Below are positions 35,901 to 43,226 of a stretch of DNA of 64,000 nucleotides, one piece after another. This stretch comes from Desulfobotulus mexicanus (GTDB lineage Bacteria; Desulfobacterota; Desulfobacteria; Desulfobacterales; ASO4-4), in the NCBI RefSeq assembly GCF_006175995.1, contig NZ_VDMB01000013.1, positions 1-64,000 on the forward strand. Reading direction: 5' to 3'. Both the position numbers and the translations under genes were made by a program. The notes below the pieces were generated by a model. It was not told the origin of the DNA and made no database searches. It was given only the letters and a program-made list of their open reading frames with translations. Position 1 is the stretch's first letter; every line of letters starts with the position of its first letter.

Positions 35901-36645
35901 ACATGTGCATGAAAATATCGTTTAAGGTATCCACGCCGCCAGTGATCACCATGTCGGCCTTGCCTGTCTGCAGTTCCAGAGCGGCCATGTGTACGGCGGC
36001 AAGGGAGCTGCCGCAGGCTGCATCCACAACGCAGTTGCTGCCCCCAAGGTTGAGGCGGTTGGCAATGCGTCCGGCAATGACATTGCCCAGAAGACCGGGA
36101 AAGGCATTTTCCTGCCATGCCGTATGTCCGGCCGCCATGCGTTCCATAATGGCGGTCTGGATATCTTCCGGGATTCCTTCGGCTTCCAGTGCTTCTTTCC
36201 ACAGGGGATGGCTGAGTCGGGACGCCAGCGGCACCACCAGCTCCTGAGTACCTGTGGCACCGAGAATCACACTGGTGCGGGAACTGTCATATTCCCTCTG
36301 CTGGGGGTAGCCTGCGTCATCTAAGGCGCAGCGGGCCGTGACCAGACCCAGAAGCTGGGATGTATCCGTTACGGCAAGGAGATTGGGCGGAATGCCAAAG
36401 GCGGATGGATCAAAGGGATAGGGAGAAAGATAGCCTCCCCGGGTGCAGTAGGTTTTGTCCGGCGCACCGGGGGAGGGAGCAAAGTAGGCTTCCCTGGACC
36501 AGTGACTTTCAGGTACTTCACCGATGGCATCAAGGTTGCGGAAAATCAGCCGCCAGAAAGCCAGTCTGTCCGGTGACTGGGGAAAAAGGCAGGCCATGCC
36601 GATCACGGCCAGATCACAGGGTTTGGATATGGAAGAAGGGGTCAT
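29938..36645 (-). CDS. pfaA: PfaA-like polyketide/fatty acid synthase (KS-AT-ACP3-KR-DH)
   Basis: A 2235-residue iterative type I synthase. The ketosynthase (about 1-470) has its active Cys near 210 (VVDAACGSSLAAVH) and the histidines in EAHGTGT and NIGHTKAAAG. The acyltransferase (about 575-870) has GHSYGELPA (Ser near 673). A Pro/Ala-rich linker (about 970-1150) leads to three acyl-carrier domains whose phosphopantetheine serines lie in LGIDSIKR near 1182, 1278 and 1377. The ketoreductase (about 1640-1900) has the LITGGAYGVTAA NADP loop and FFSSVASLEGNPGQADYAMA. A C-terminal hot-dog dehydratase-like part starts at FTDHSIAGKAVVPF near 1955. This is the PfaA order. pfaD is upstream by 18 bases; pfaB, pfaC and pfaE are absent, so it is probably a 'secondary lipid' synthase rather than an EPA/DHA one. 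Confidence 0.9.
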   Translation of the reverse strand: MTPSSISKPCDLAVIGMACLFPQSPDRLAFWRLIFRNLDAIGEVPESHWSREAYFAPSPGAPDKTYCTRGGYLSPYPFDPSAFGIPPNLLAVTDTSQLLGLVTARCALDDAGYPQQREYDSSRTSVILGATGTQELVVPLASRLSHPLWKEALEAEGIPEDIQTAIMERMAAGHTAWQENAFPGLLGNVIAGRIANRLNLGGSNCVVDAACGSSLAAVHMAALELQTGKADMVITGGVDTLNDIFMHMCFAQTGVLSHSGDARPFSEKADGTVLGEGVGMAVLKRLEDAEKDGDRIYAVIKGMGTASDGRNQSIYAPGAEGQIRALEKACEEAGFHPSSVDLVEAHGTGTRVGDAVEFKALQSVYGKERDTRPCILSSVKANIGHTKAAAGMAGFIKIVLCLYNKVLPPALKHLPPDPDLDIPSSGFCMLSQAMPWTTEKDRPRRAAVSAFGFGGADYHAVLEEYGKKRNERVWDFHTDIFSVSGPDTETLLQKLSELENTEAKEPRMLQEVCRRSRSDFSSAHSFRLLLLLEKDGDMAGIIKEARAIIGEEKKGQHGQIFFGKGESPGKLAFLFPGQGSQYPGMGKSLACIFPEMLESLELGDATLAEYAAPHRKEHLLSRFIHPFTGEGKEEEETLRSTDLAQPAIGCVSLGMARILKRFGIRPHATCGHSYGELPALCCAGVFQETECMQLSVLRGRYMAGDPDDPRDRGAMMAVRADVETLKSLIEKENLNVVLANENSPSQCVLSGGKEALDHAAKVLKSHKIRGIRLPVAAAFHSPLVEDAAKPFAEALQGITPKAPSMEVMANGTGLAYERDGDAIRQTLSSQLLSPVRFISNIKYLYDEGVRTFVETGPKNVLTGLASAILEQESVHCFAMDASAGKNSGDMDLLILLCQLAALGYGVDWSGIPEPPPNPERRMTIWLSGANIKPEQGKKAAEKKPLLRAADSRLLSAENLAPARSRETIHRPEPAAKTPAEAHTNSADVAPASTRQLAAATTPAGTRQDSADVAMHSLTHRPTETLQKRGTPMDSRVLMEGFQTLKALQEQTTRAHEQFLSLQSEAGRTLERLVHSMGRGEGFSLQEYPEKPFSEAGSLAPVAENLSTPARNLSPDPAPAPPVPARPVPEAAAARAPETMENSSQQEKNILSLLVSTVSRHTGYPEDMIQADMDLEADLGIDSIKRVEILSELEGHFPAMAGFAPEVLAEARSLQAFADLLTDHSPASVSVPEKTSSTTSPASASPIPVITELVSRHTGYPEDMIQADMDLEADLGIDSIKRVEILSELEGLYPDLATLAQEILATARSISAIAALVVPDAQPAHEKSHNIHKVQENIPPADAAAAIRSIIARHTGYPEEMIQADMDLEADLGIDSIKRVEILSELEGIYPSLATIPAETLQECRSVQAIASLLSDPAPEKDLPSPITAIKETASPASESRQSSADTEPSAEEISLIRSTIHWEAFNPEDENLPASLALLQDFCDETGLFPIKQSLIGKTLQLCRAEEALASFQPSLIVPWAAHNDEKALQKLFVFLGAWGKKALASSKACSLCIITRSDGSLGASDPFSASPETQSLAGLMRTLQKEWPDMALRLADLSREAGAAEPLMKKLLFSRGPLILGCDASGHIRTPLLKECSAGEKNPALATPAKDDLMLITGGAYGVTAACVEALARSWPCRMLFTGRSPEPGPEPLWLSGIQKKEDIRKALLRHHFAEKTPTPRELDTEFNRIKNGRAIRDTLKKMKSLGCDARYLSMDLEKPDAIEGLFKKLKEENTLPSLWVHGAGVLSDKAMVDKSAEDFSKVFSVKAIFAKHMAEALKDMPMKAMIFFSSVASLEGNPGQADYAMANGVLNALARRENLTRKNCRALSICWGPWEGGMVTPALARHFQRQGVGLIPLDKGSEAFSHEILSGNDPEVLLAAGREAEKKTLKTEKTPDSAPETLRIFSVRTRPEFTDHSIAGKAVVPFASLACEILRQEERPDFRPNPDTDFRILEDLRLLKGCILNEDSLLPLEVQKKGRERTLVSLERKPATPRMRCTIRSGSIRPQLSPALIHPRPYPRDCRTVYDEILFHGKAYQVLQKIEIMGDNGMKASLAPEVLKAHPDPLSLILDSAMQLACLFGFESRGSVCLPTHVKSLHLPHSFTTSSFTPDKVKGLIYTAENGSSHMLLGNISFLDKDDMPCMEIRGLTMTGSEAMAENFKTGGITLRPCMEGDHASSADGSFSLPDRQRSAG
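32500..33140 (-). repeat. three DNA-level copies of the ACP core inside the pfaA-like gene
   Basis: Near-identical segments of roughly 70-90 bases, each encoding DMDLEADLGIDSIKRVEILS, start near 32500, 32790 and 33080. The spacing of 285-295 bases equals one ACP plus linker. The third-codon positions are also conserved, which indicates recent duplication or gene conversion. Confidence 0.85.
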
Positions 36646-36663
36646 GGAATATCCTGATCCTCT

Positions 36664-38316
36664 TTAAGACATCATGGGTTCAAGGGTGTTAAGGCCCAGT
36701 GGTGAGAAATTGCCGAGATGTGCCGGAATCTCCGGATACTGGACTTTTAGCATGGAGAAACGGGTAAGGGTGGCGGCTCCGGCCAGAAGATTGAAGGCCA
36801 CGGTGCGGATGCGGCGTTCGGATACCTCCTCCAGAAAACTGTTTTTGGTCCAGGCATTGAAAGCACCCATGGCCGGGCCGCACCAGACCTGATAATCCAC
36901 CTTGCGGTCCGGATTTCCCTGTATGGCCCAGAGGGAGGCCTGACCGAGATAGGAGCGGAAGAGCAGGGCCATGTGGTGGCGGGGATCTTCTTCGGCCCGT
37001 TTCAGCTGGGATGGATCCCGTTCCATGAAAAAGCGGCGGGTGGATTCCCATTCCTCTGCTATGCTTTTCTGAAAGATCTTGTCTTCAAGGAAGCGGATTG
37101 CATCCTCCGGCAGGGCTTCCATGGAAGGATACTCCCTGTAAAGGGTGTAGAGTTTCTGCGCCCGTAAGGCAAACATGGTTTCCCTTTTCAGCACCTGCAC
37201 CCTGCCACCCATCTCAAACATGTCCGCCGCAGCGGTCATGGTGACATCGGCCTGTCCGCAGCGGGCCAGCATCTCCCGCACCGTATCTGAGGTGCCGGAT
37301 TCCACGCAGGCCTGATGGACGGAGCCCACCAGTATATAATCCGCTCCCAGGGCAAAGGCCGCCGCCGCAGAAGCCGGAGTGGCAATGCCGCCCCCAAGGC
37401 CAACGCAGGGGATGTGGGTATATTCCCTTGCAGCCATGGCCGCATCCCTTGCCGCTTTGATGGCGGGAAGAAGGGCCATGGCCGGACGATTATCCGTATG
37501 TCCGCCGGAATCCGCTTCTGCCGTGATGTCATTGGCCATGGGAAGTAAGGCCCCGAGTCGGGCTTCTTCTTTACTTAGCAGCCCTTGGCTGAGCAGTTGC
37601 TTAAGAATTTTTTCAGGAGGGGGGGCAAGGAATTTTTCAGCAATTTCCACCCTGGAAACCTTGGCTATGATGCGGTTTTTCGGTAGGGGACGGCCCTTTT
37701 CATCCGCCGTGACGCCCCTTACCCTGTACAGAACAATGGCCGGGGTCATGCGCATGAAGGCGGCGGCACAGACGCTGGTGATGCCGGAATTGAGATAAAG
37801 TTGCGCAAGGGCCATTTCCCCTTCCGGGGAGCCGGGCTGGTGCAGAAAATTAAAGCCAAAGGGAAAGGGGCTTGATTCTGCCGCTTTTTTCAGGGTGGCA
37901 ATGGCCTTTTCAATGCGGGCAAGGGTGCAGCCGCCAGCCCCGAAAAAGCCCATGCCTCCGGCCCGGCCCGCTTCCATAACCATGGCTTCTGATGTGATGC
38001 CGTTGGCCATGGCTCCTGCAATGTAGGGGTATTTCAATCCGTGTCGCCGGAGAAAATCCCGGCTGCCGAGGTTTTCAGGCGGAAGAGGGGGAACAAAGGC
38101 AAGAAGAGGCAGTGAGTTTTCACCGGAAAGGACACTTCCCAGAATCGCCTGCCCGTATGTGCGGAGCTGGGGTTTGCCGTCTTCTCCCAGTACAAGAAAA
38201 AGGGGACTGCGCAAGGAGAGCAGTGCCGCTTTTGGATCGTCTGTCTCAGGAAAGGCTTTATCAGAAGGGCCGGGTTGCCACCAGCCCATGGAAGAATCTG
38301 TTATGTCTGTTGTCAT
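36664..38316 (-). CDS. pfaD: PfaD-like enoyl reductase (nitronate monooxygenase fold)
   Basis: A 550-residue FMN-binding TIM-barrel protein of the PfaD family, the trans-acting enoyl reductase of polyunsaturated fatty acid and related synthases. Visible features are YIAGAMANGITSEAMVMEAG, the glycine-rich GGMGFFGAGGCT, EADSGGHTDNRP, and the flavin phosphate loop GLGGGIATPASAAAAFALGA with DYILVGSVHQA. The N-terminal extension (about 1-80) is also typical of PfaD. It is the first gene of the pfaD-pfaA-hydrolase unit, 18 bases before the megasynthase gene, which it should serve by reducing double bonds of the growing chain. The start is the ATG at 38316, with only a weak upstream ribosome-binding site. 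Confidence 0.93.
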   Translation of the reverse strand: MTTDITDSSMGWWQPGPSDKAFPETDDPKAALLSLRSPLFLVLGEDGKPQLRTYGQAILGSVLSGENSLPLLAFVPPLPPENLGSRDFLRRHGLKYPYIAGAMANGITSEAMVMEAGRAGGMGFFGAGGCTLARIEKAIATLKKAAESSPFPFGFNFLHQPGSPEGEMALAQLYLNSGITSVCAAAFMRMTPAIVLYRVRGVTADEKGRPLPKNRIIAKVSRVEIAEKFLAPPPEKILKQLLSQGLLSKEEARLGALLPMANDITAEADSGGHTDNRPAMALLPAIKAARDAAMAAREYTHIPCVGLGGGIATPASAAAAFALGADYILVGSVHQACVESGTSDTVREMLARCGQADVTMTAAADMFEMGGRVQVLKRETMFALRAQKLYTLYREYPSMEALPEDAIRFLEDKIFQKSIAEEWESTRRFFMERDPSQLKRAEEDPRHHMALLFRSYLGQASLWAIQGNPDRKVDYQVWCGPAMGAFNAWTKNSFLEEVSERRIRTVAFNLLAGAATLTRFSMLKVQYPEIPAHLGNFSPLGLNTLEPMMS

Positions 38317-38508
38317 TTACTATCCATAAAGAGCCTGTTTTTGGCCTGATTGCAGGTTGTTATCTGTTGGTTCTGAGAAGAGTCGGATTGTCCTTATAAG
38401 AGACAGGAGATAAATACTGTCCCTGCCCCGGCATGATAAACTTTTAAGATATATCCAAAACAGGTTAAGCTGTCAAGGCGACCGTGAACAGCGTTCTTTG
38501 TGCGAATT

Positions 38509-39408
38509 CTATGTACTTCTGGGGTGAAAACGTCTGTGAACTTCCTTAAGACCTTTGCGGTTCACATGGGTGTAGATCTGGGTGGTGGCAATATCCGCAT
38601 GGCCCAGCAGGGCCTGCACCACCCGAAGATCCGCCCCACCTTCCAGAAGGTGGGTGGCAAAGGCATGCCGCAGGCTGTGGGGTGTTATCAGTCTGGCAAT
38701 GCCTGCCTTCAGGCTGTAGCGTTTCACGTTTTTCCAGAAGGCCTGACGGGTGAGGGGCTTTCCCGTTCCGCCCACAAAGAGATAATCACTGAAGCGGGTT
38801 TTCAAAATGCGTGGTCGTCCTTCATCCATATACAGTGAAAGGCTCTGCCTTGCTTTTTGATGGAAGGGCACCACCCTTTCCCGGCTTCCCTTGCCCTGCA
38901 CCCTTAAAAATCCGGCATCCATACGAAGATCTGTAACTTTTAGCCCCATGAGTTCTGAAACCCTCAGACCCGTTGCGTAGAGCAGCTCCAGCATGGCCCT
39001 GTCCCGGAGTCCCAGAGCTGTATCCATGGCCGGAGCGGAGAGAAGTGCTTCCATTTCCGTAAATGAAGGCACATCCGGGAGTTTCCGGCCTGTGCGGGGC
39101 AGGCGGACAATTCGGGAAGGATCTTTTTCCAGTGTTTCCAATGAGGCAAGGAAGGTGAAAAAGCCCCGGATGCTTACCAGATGCCGCCCCCGGCTGCGGG
39201 CTGCAAGTCCTTCCTTTTCAAGGTGAACAAGGTAGGCCAGAAGATCCATGGGTGCAAGCTCTTCCACCTCAAGATCATTTTCTTTTACATAATGAAGAAA
39301 ACGACCAAGGTCTTCCGCATAGGCGCTCAGGGTCAGCTCCGCCAGACCCTTTTCGATGAGAAGATGTCGCAGATAGGCATCCAGCAGGGGGTGCGGGTCT
39401 GTATTCAT
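38509..39408 (-). CDS. xerD: tyrosine recombinase XerD
   Basis: A 299-residue site-specific recombinase of normal XerD length. The N-terminal SAM-like core-binding domain spans about 5-95, and the catalytic domain 110-299. The active-site set is complete: Arg149 (TGLRVSELMGL), Lys173 (QGKGSRER), His244 and Arg247 (PHSLRHAFATHLLEGG), His270 (LLGHADIATTQIYTH) and nucleophile Tyr279. It should resolve chromosome dimers at dif together with XerC. Its start overlaps the stop of the Xaa-Pro peptidase gene by 4 bases. It is not an integron integrase: the extra helix patch of IntI is absent and it lies 10 kb from the cassettes. Confidence 0.93.
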   Translation of the reverse strand: MNTDPHPLLDAYLRHLLIEKGLAELTLSAYAEDLGRFLHYVKENDLEVEELAPMDLLAYLVHLEKEGLAARSRGRHLVSIRGFFTFLASLETLEKDPSRIVRLPRTGRKLPDVPSFTEMEALLSAPAMDTALGLRDRAMLELLYATGLRVSELMGLKVTDLRMDAGFLRVQGKGSRERVVPFHQKARQSLSLYMDEGRPRILKTRFSDYLFVGGTGKPLTRQAFWKNVKRYSLKAGIARLITPHSLRHAFATHLLEGGADLRVVQALLGHADIATTQIYTHVNRKGLKEVHRRFHPRST

Positions 39409-40520
39409 CGTGGCAGAAATTCTTCAACCGTGGTGGTGTTGAGAACTTCCGGTCCATCTTTCCGGACCACCACCATGTTCTCAAGGCGGATGCCGCCCCA
39501 TTCAGGAAGATAAATCCCCGGCTCCACGGTGACCACCATGCCGCTTTTCAGGGGGATATCCTGCATGGGGCTGAGCCTTGGAGCTTCGTGGATGGCAAGG
39601 CCCACACCATGGCCTAGACCGTGGCCGAAGAAATCTCCATATCCCTTTTCCTTGATGTAATCCCTTGCCAGTGAGTCAATTTCCTTTGTACTCACACCCT
39701 CGCGGATGGCGGCCGTGGCCCTTTCCTGAGCGGTTTTCACCACTTCAAAAATTTCCATGAAGCGGTCATCGGGTTTTTCCAGAAAAAAAGTGCGGGTGAT
39801 GTCGGAGCAGTATCCTTTGAGCTTTATGCCCCAGTCAAAGAGGACGGGGGCATGGGTGGTGAAAAGATAATCCGAAGGATGGGCATGGGGTTTGGCCGCA
39901 TTGACACCGCAGGCAACAATGCTGGGAAAGGAAAGGCCTTCAGCACCCGTTTCCCGGAGTTTTTTCTCAAGCAGCCATGCTGCTTCTTTCTCGCTCATGC
40001 CCGGCACAAGGGAGGGGATCAGATTTTTTAAGGCCTGTTCCGTAATGGCAAGGGCTTTTCGAATGGTGTTAATTTCATCTTCGTCTTTGATGATGCGTAA
40101 GGACTCCACCAGATCCGTGACTGGCAGCAGTCTTGCGGAAGACCCTGCTTTCTCAAGGGATTCAAGCATACGTCCATGGTCTTTTACGGATAGCTTTGCC
40201 GGTTCAAAACCTAAGCTTTCAGACCCTATTTGAGAAAGAATATCGGGAAGTTCTGCAGCAAGACCTTTTTTATAACAGTATATTTCATAGCCATGGGCTT
40301 CGCTTTCTCCCTGAAAAACAAAGCGGGAGTCCGTGGCGAGAAGCAGCTTGTTTTTTGTGATGAAGAGGGCTCCTGCGGACTCATCATAGCCGTTGTCTTC
40401 ACCGGTAAAACCGCTTAAGTATCTGCGGTTTTCTTCCACAAGAACCATCATGGCGTCTATGTCACAGGCGGCCATGCGGATGCGGAGATTCTCTATGCGT
40501 AAGGAAGTGGAAGGGTTCAA
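39405..40520 (-). CDS. M24B family Xaa-Pro peptidase
   Basis: A 371-residue pita-bread-fold metallopeptidase that releases the residue before a proline. The creatinase-like N-terminal domain (1-135) contains YLSGFTGEDNGYDESAGALF. The metal ligands of the catalytic domain are in FDWGIKLKGYCSDITRTFF (two Asp), GHGLGHGVGLAIHEAP (His), VVTVEPGIYLPEWGGIRLEN (two Glu). The start is a TTG at 40520 with AGGAG nine bases upstream; the first ATG would remove 15 residues. The xerD start overlaps its stop codon, so the two genes are co-transcribed. Confidence 0.92.
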   Translation of the reverse strand: MNPSTSLRIENLRIRMAACDIDAMMVLVEENRRYLSGFTGEDNGYDESAGALFITKNKLLLATDSRFVFQGESEAHGYEIYCYKKGLAAELPDILSQIGSESLGFEPAKLSVKDHGRMLESLEKAGSSARLLPVTDLVESLRIIKDEDEINTIRKALAITEQALKNLIPSLVPGMSEKEAAWLLEKKLRETGAEGLSFPSIVACGVNAAKPHAHPSDYLFTTHAPVLFDWGIKLKGYCSDITRTFFLEKPDDRFMEIFEVVKTAQERATAAIREGVSTKEIDSLARDYIKEKGYGDFFGHGLGHGVGLAIHEAPRLSPMQDIPLKSGMVVTVEPGIYLPEWGGIRLENMVVVRKDGPEVLNTTTVEEFLPR

Positions 40521-40727
40521 GGCGAAAGTCTCCTGGCTTATTTAAAAGTTAAGAAATCACAAGGGCCTGGATTTGTAAGGCCGACTTCTGAATTTTCAGG
40601 CTCTCCATAGCACAGATCTGAAACAGTGGGCAATTCTATCTGCGGGGTTTTTGGGCTATGCTGAGGTAAAGGAAAAATGGTAATATAATGTCTGGAGTAT
40701 TCGTAATTATAAAAAGCAGGAGAGAAC

Positions 40728-41486
40728 ATGTATTGGAGCAAAAGAATTAAAATATTGTGTGGGTTTTTCTGCCTGCTTTTTTGTATACCCTTGGGGACCT
40801 TTGCGGAAAAACCTGTTATCAGGTTGGGAGTGGATGAGTTTCCTCCATATATTTCTAAGGAACTCCCAGGATACGGGATTCTGAGCCAGATTGTTTCTGA
40901 AAGCTTCGAAAAGGCTGGTTTTGAAGCTGTTTTTGTTTTTGTCCCCTGGAAAAGAGCATTGAAAAGTGTGGAGGAAGGGGAATTTCTGGATGGAACTCCT
41001 GCCTGGTTTCGTACGCCGGAGAGGGAGGTTCTTTTTTATGTATCCGATTCTTTGGTGGATGACAGCCAGTCTTTTTTTCATCTGAAAGATTTTGCCTTTG
41101 ACTGGGAAAAAATCGAAGACTTAAAGGGGATACATATTGGAGCTACCCTTGGTTATGATTATGGAGAAGATTTCAGCAGGGCATACGCCAGAGAAGAAAT
41201 ACTTGTTGAATGGGTTTCTAAGGATGTTCAGAATTTCAGGAAAATGCTTGCGGAACGGATACAGGTTTTTCCCATGAATACCCTTGCAGGTTATGGCATT
41301 CTGCAGACGGATTTCAGTGAAAAAGAGTTTGCCAGCATTACCCATCACCCTAAGCCCCTGCGTGCGGAAGCTCTGCACCTTCTTCTTTCTAAACAAAATC
41401 CTGCGAACGCTGAAGTGATGGAGCGCTTTAATCGGGGTTTGAAAGAACTGAAAAAAAGTGGTCGGTATGATGAGATCCTGAAATAG
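40728..41486 (+). CDS. periplasmic solute-binding protein (SBP family 3)
   Basis: A 252-residue protein with a signal peptide (RIKILCGFFCLLFCIPLGTF ending in AEK). The mature part matches the bacterial extracellular solute-binding protein family 3: IRLGVDEFPPYISKELPGYG, ending with MERFNRGLKELKKSGRYDEIL. Such proteins feed amino-acid ABC transporters, but no permease or ATPase gene is adjacent. It is a single-gene orphan and could be a sensor-like or stand-alone binding protein instead. Short repeats follow the gene. Confidence 0.85.
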   Translation: MYWSKRIKILCGFFCLLFCIPLGTFAEKPVIRLGVDEFPPYISKELPGYGILSQIVSESFEKAGFEAVFVFVPWKRALKSVEEGEFLDGTPAWFRTPEREVLFYVSDSLVDDSQSFFHLKDFAFDWEKIEDLKGIHIGATLGYDYGEDFSRAYAREEILVEWVSKDVQNFRKMLAERIQVFPMNTLAGYGILQTDFSEKEFASITHHPKPLRAEALHLLLSKQNPANAEVMERFNRGLKELKKSGRYDEILK

Positions 41487-41524
41487 AGTAGGTTTTCAGG
41501 GTCTTTGGGTTTTCATTAAAGTCC

Positions 41525-41614
41525 TTAAGGTCTTTAATGTCATTAGGGTCTTTAGGGAGGGCAGGCTGTAGTGTTTCTGCTCTGTGATTGATGGGTTTTA
41601 AGGTCTTTAATGTC
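41525..41614 (+). repeat. direct repeat pair TTAAGGTCTTTAATGTC
   Basis: Two identical 17-base copies lie at 41525-41541 and 41598-41614, each within a longer stretch of GTCCTTAAGG/TCTTTAGGG-like degenerate repeats (41510-41630). They lie between the binding-protein gene and the methyltransferase gene and encode no protein. Confidence 0.75.
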
Positions 41615-41701
41615 CTCAAGGTCCTTAGAGACGGCAGACTTCTTCGCTTTACTCTGAGTTCATAGCGATATTACGTTTTTTTAAAATCTCTGAGGAAAAT
41701 A

Positions 41702-42379
41702 ATGCAGGCTTGTCCTTTATGTTGTTGTGATTTTGTTTCGGAATTTTACCGGGGGCGGCGCAGACTGTACTGGCAGTGTTCGGCTTGTAATCTGGTTTTT
41801 GTGGATGCCGCCTTTCTTCTTGCCCCGGATGCGGAAAAGGCCGAGTATGATCTCCATGAGAACAGCCCCGAAGATGAAGGATACCGTCGTTTTCTGAGTC
41901 GCCTTACCATACCTCTTCTGGAACGTCTTGGAGGGGAAAAGCTGGAGGGGCTGGATTTTGGCTGCGGTCCCGGCCCGGCGCTGGCCTCCATGATGGAGGA
42001 AAATGGCTACCCAATGGCCCTTTATGATCCCTATTATGCACCGGATAAGAAGCCTCTTGAAAAAGAGTATGATTTCATAACCTGCACGGAAGCCATGGAA
42101 CATTTTTACAGGCCGCAGAAAGAATGGAAGCTTCTGTTTGAATTACTGAAACCCGGCGGATGGCTGGGTATCATGACCAAACTTGTTAAAGATGCAAAGG
42201 CCTTTGCAGGCTGGCATTATAAAAATGATCCAACACATGTAAGTTTTTTCAGTCGAAAAACCTTTGAGTATATGGCACAATATGAAAATCTCATGGTGGA
42301 TTTTGTGGGCGAAGATGTTATTTTTTTTCAGAAATCGCCTTTGTTTTTCTCTGAGATTTCTGAAAGGATAGATTTATGA
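41702..42379 (+). CDS. class I SAM-dependent methyltransferase with N-terminal zinc knuckle
   Basis: A 225-residue protein. The N-terminus has a four-cysteine zinc site (CPLCCCDF ... WQCSACNLVFVDA), typical of C-methyltransferase-like enzymes. The Rossmann core follows: LDFGCGPGPALASMMEENG (motif I), ALYDPYYAPDK (acidic loop), FITCTEAMEHF and LKPGGWLGIMTKL. It resembles small-molecule or sugar methyltransferases, but the substrate is unknown. The next gene overlaps its stop by 4 bases. Confidence 0.87.
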   Translation: MQACPLCCCDFVSEFYRGRRRLYWQCSACNLVFVDAAFLLAPDAEKAEYDLHENSPEDEGYRRFLSRLTIPLLERLGGEKLEGLDFGCGPGPALASMMEENGYPMALYDPYYAPDKKPLEKEYDFITCTEAMEHFYRPQKEWKLLFELLKPGGWLGIMTKLVKDAKAFAGWHYKNDPTHVSFFSRKTFEYMAQYENLMVDFVGEDVIFFQKSPLFFSEISERIDL

Positions 42380-43155
42380 TTGAGGCTATTGTCATCGGCT
42401 CTACTGGAAATGAACTGGAAAAGATGCTGGCAGATCTTGGCCGCAGCTATGGTATCGCCGTTTTGACTGAAGAAACTGGTGAGGGGCAGGGTGATCAGAA
42501 TACACTGTTTCCTGTGGAGATGCAGGCTGACGGCTGGGTTTTTTTTACGGAAGATCCGGATTCGGAGTCTGCCGCAGCTGTAAGGGCCAGGGTTCGGTCC
42601 GGATCCGGCCCTTGGCTTAGCCTGCCACCTGATGAAGATGCCGTTCATGCTCTTGCAGCCCGCTGCCGGGAATGGGTCTATGAAAGTGGTATTGTCTGTC
42701 TCGGATTTGCAGCAGATGTGGCACCTTCCCAGTTTTCAGTCTGTAGTGAGATAGCAAAGGCGCTTTTTGCCATGTGCCTGCTGAGGACCCGGCCGGAACG
42801 GCTCCATGAAGCCCTGAAAACAAGAATGCCGGAGTCTGGGGAGACTTTCTTTCCGGATATTGACTCTGTACTCAAAGATCTTATTGAACGGATGACCTTA
42901 AGGGATAAAGTTGCGCTGGCCCATTTTAATGAGGGGCTTCCTGCCCTTGCGGATTCTACTTTGGCTGTCTACATTCTGGGGCATTATCTGTGGCCGCCCA
43001 ATCCTGATCTTTTGGAAGACTGTGCTCGCAGGGAAGGACTGAGGGAAAAAGAAATGGATGAAACCCTTGCCGTTTCAATTATTATTGCCTGTTTGATGGA
43101 AAAACTGAAAGAGTCCCACAGGCTGCGCCTTGTTCCCGGAGGCGCTTCCGGATAA
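42376..43155 (+). CDS. protein of unknown function with DUF6794-like C-terminal domain
   Basis: A 259-residue protein. The N-terminal half (1-135) is alpha/beta and not recognised (IEAIVIGSTGNELEKMLADL ... GWVFFTEDPDSE). The C-terminal half is helical; LRDKVALAHFNEGLPALADS and AVYILGHYLWPPNPDLLEDC resemble the DUF6794 pattern (helices with an N-x-(D/E)LL..C block). No catalytic motif is evident. The start overlaps the methyltransferase stop by 4 bases, and the MinD-like gene follows 71 bases later, so the three genes probably act together. Confidence 0.75.
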   Translation: MIEAIVIGSTGNELEKMLADLGRSYGIAVLTEETGEGQGDQNTLFPVEMQADGWVFFTEDPDSESAAAVRARVRSGSGPWLSLPPDEDAVHALAARCREWVYESGIVCLGFAADVAPSQFSVCSEIAKALFAMCLLRTRPERLHEALKTRMPESGETFFPDIDSVLKDLIERMTLRDKVALAHFNEGLPALADSTLAVYILGHYLWPPNPDLLEDCARREGLREKEMDETLAVSIIIACLMEKLKESHRLRLVPGGASG

Positions 43156-43226
43156 AGGGGCTTGGTCTGACAGGTGAATGGGGTTAAGCTTTTGCCTCTC
43201 TGGATCATGATAAGGAAGGAAATGAG

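Noticed and set aside
38509-39408. The tyrosine recombinase as the integron integrase
   Set aside because: It lacks the IntI-specific extra helix, matches XerD in length and active-site spacing, is coupled to a peptidase gene and lies 10 kb from the array.
41510-41630. A possible CRISPR array
   Set aside because: Only two exact repeats with irregular, repeat-like spacers; no cas gene is nearby.
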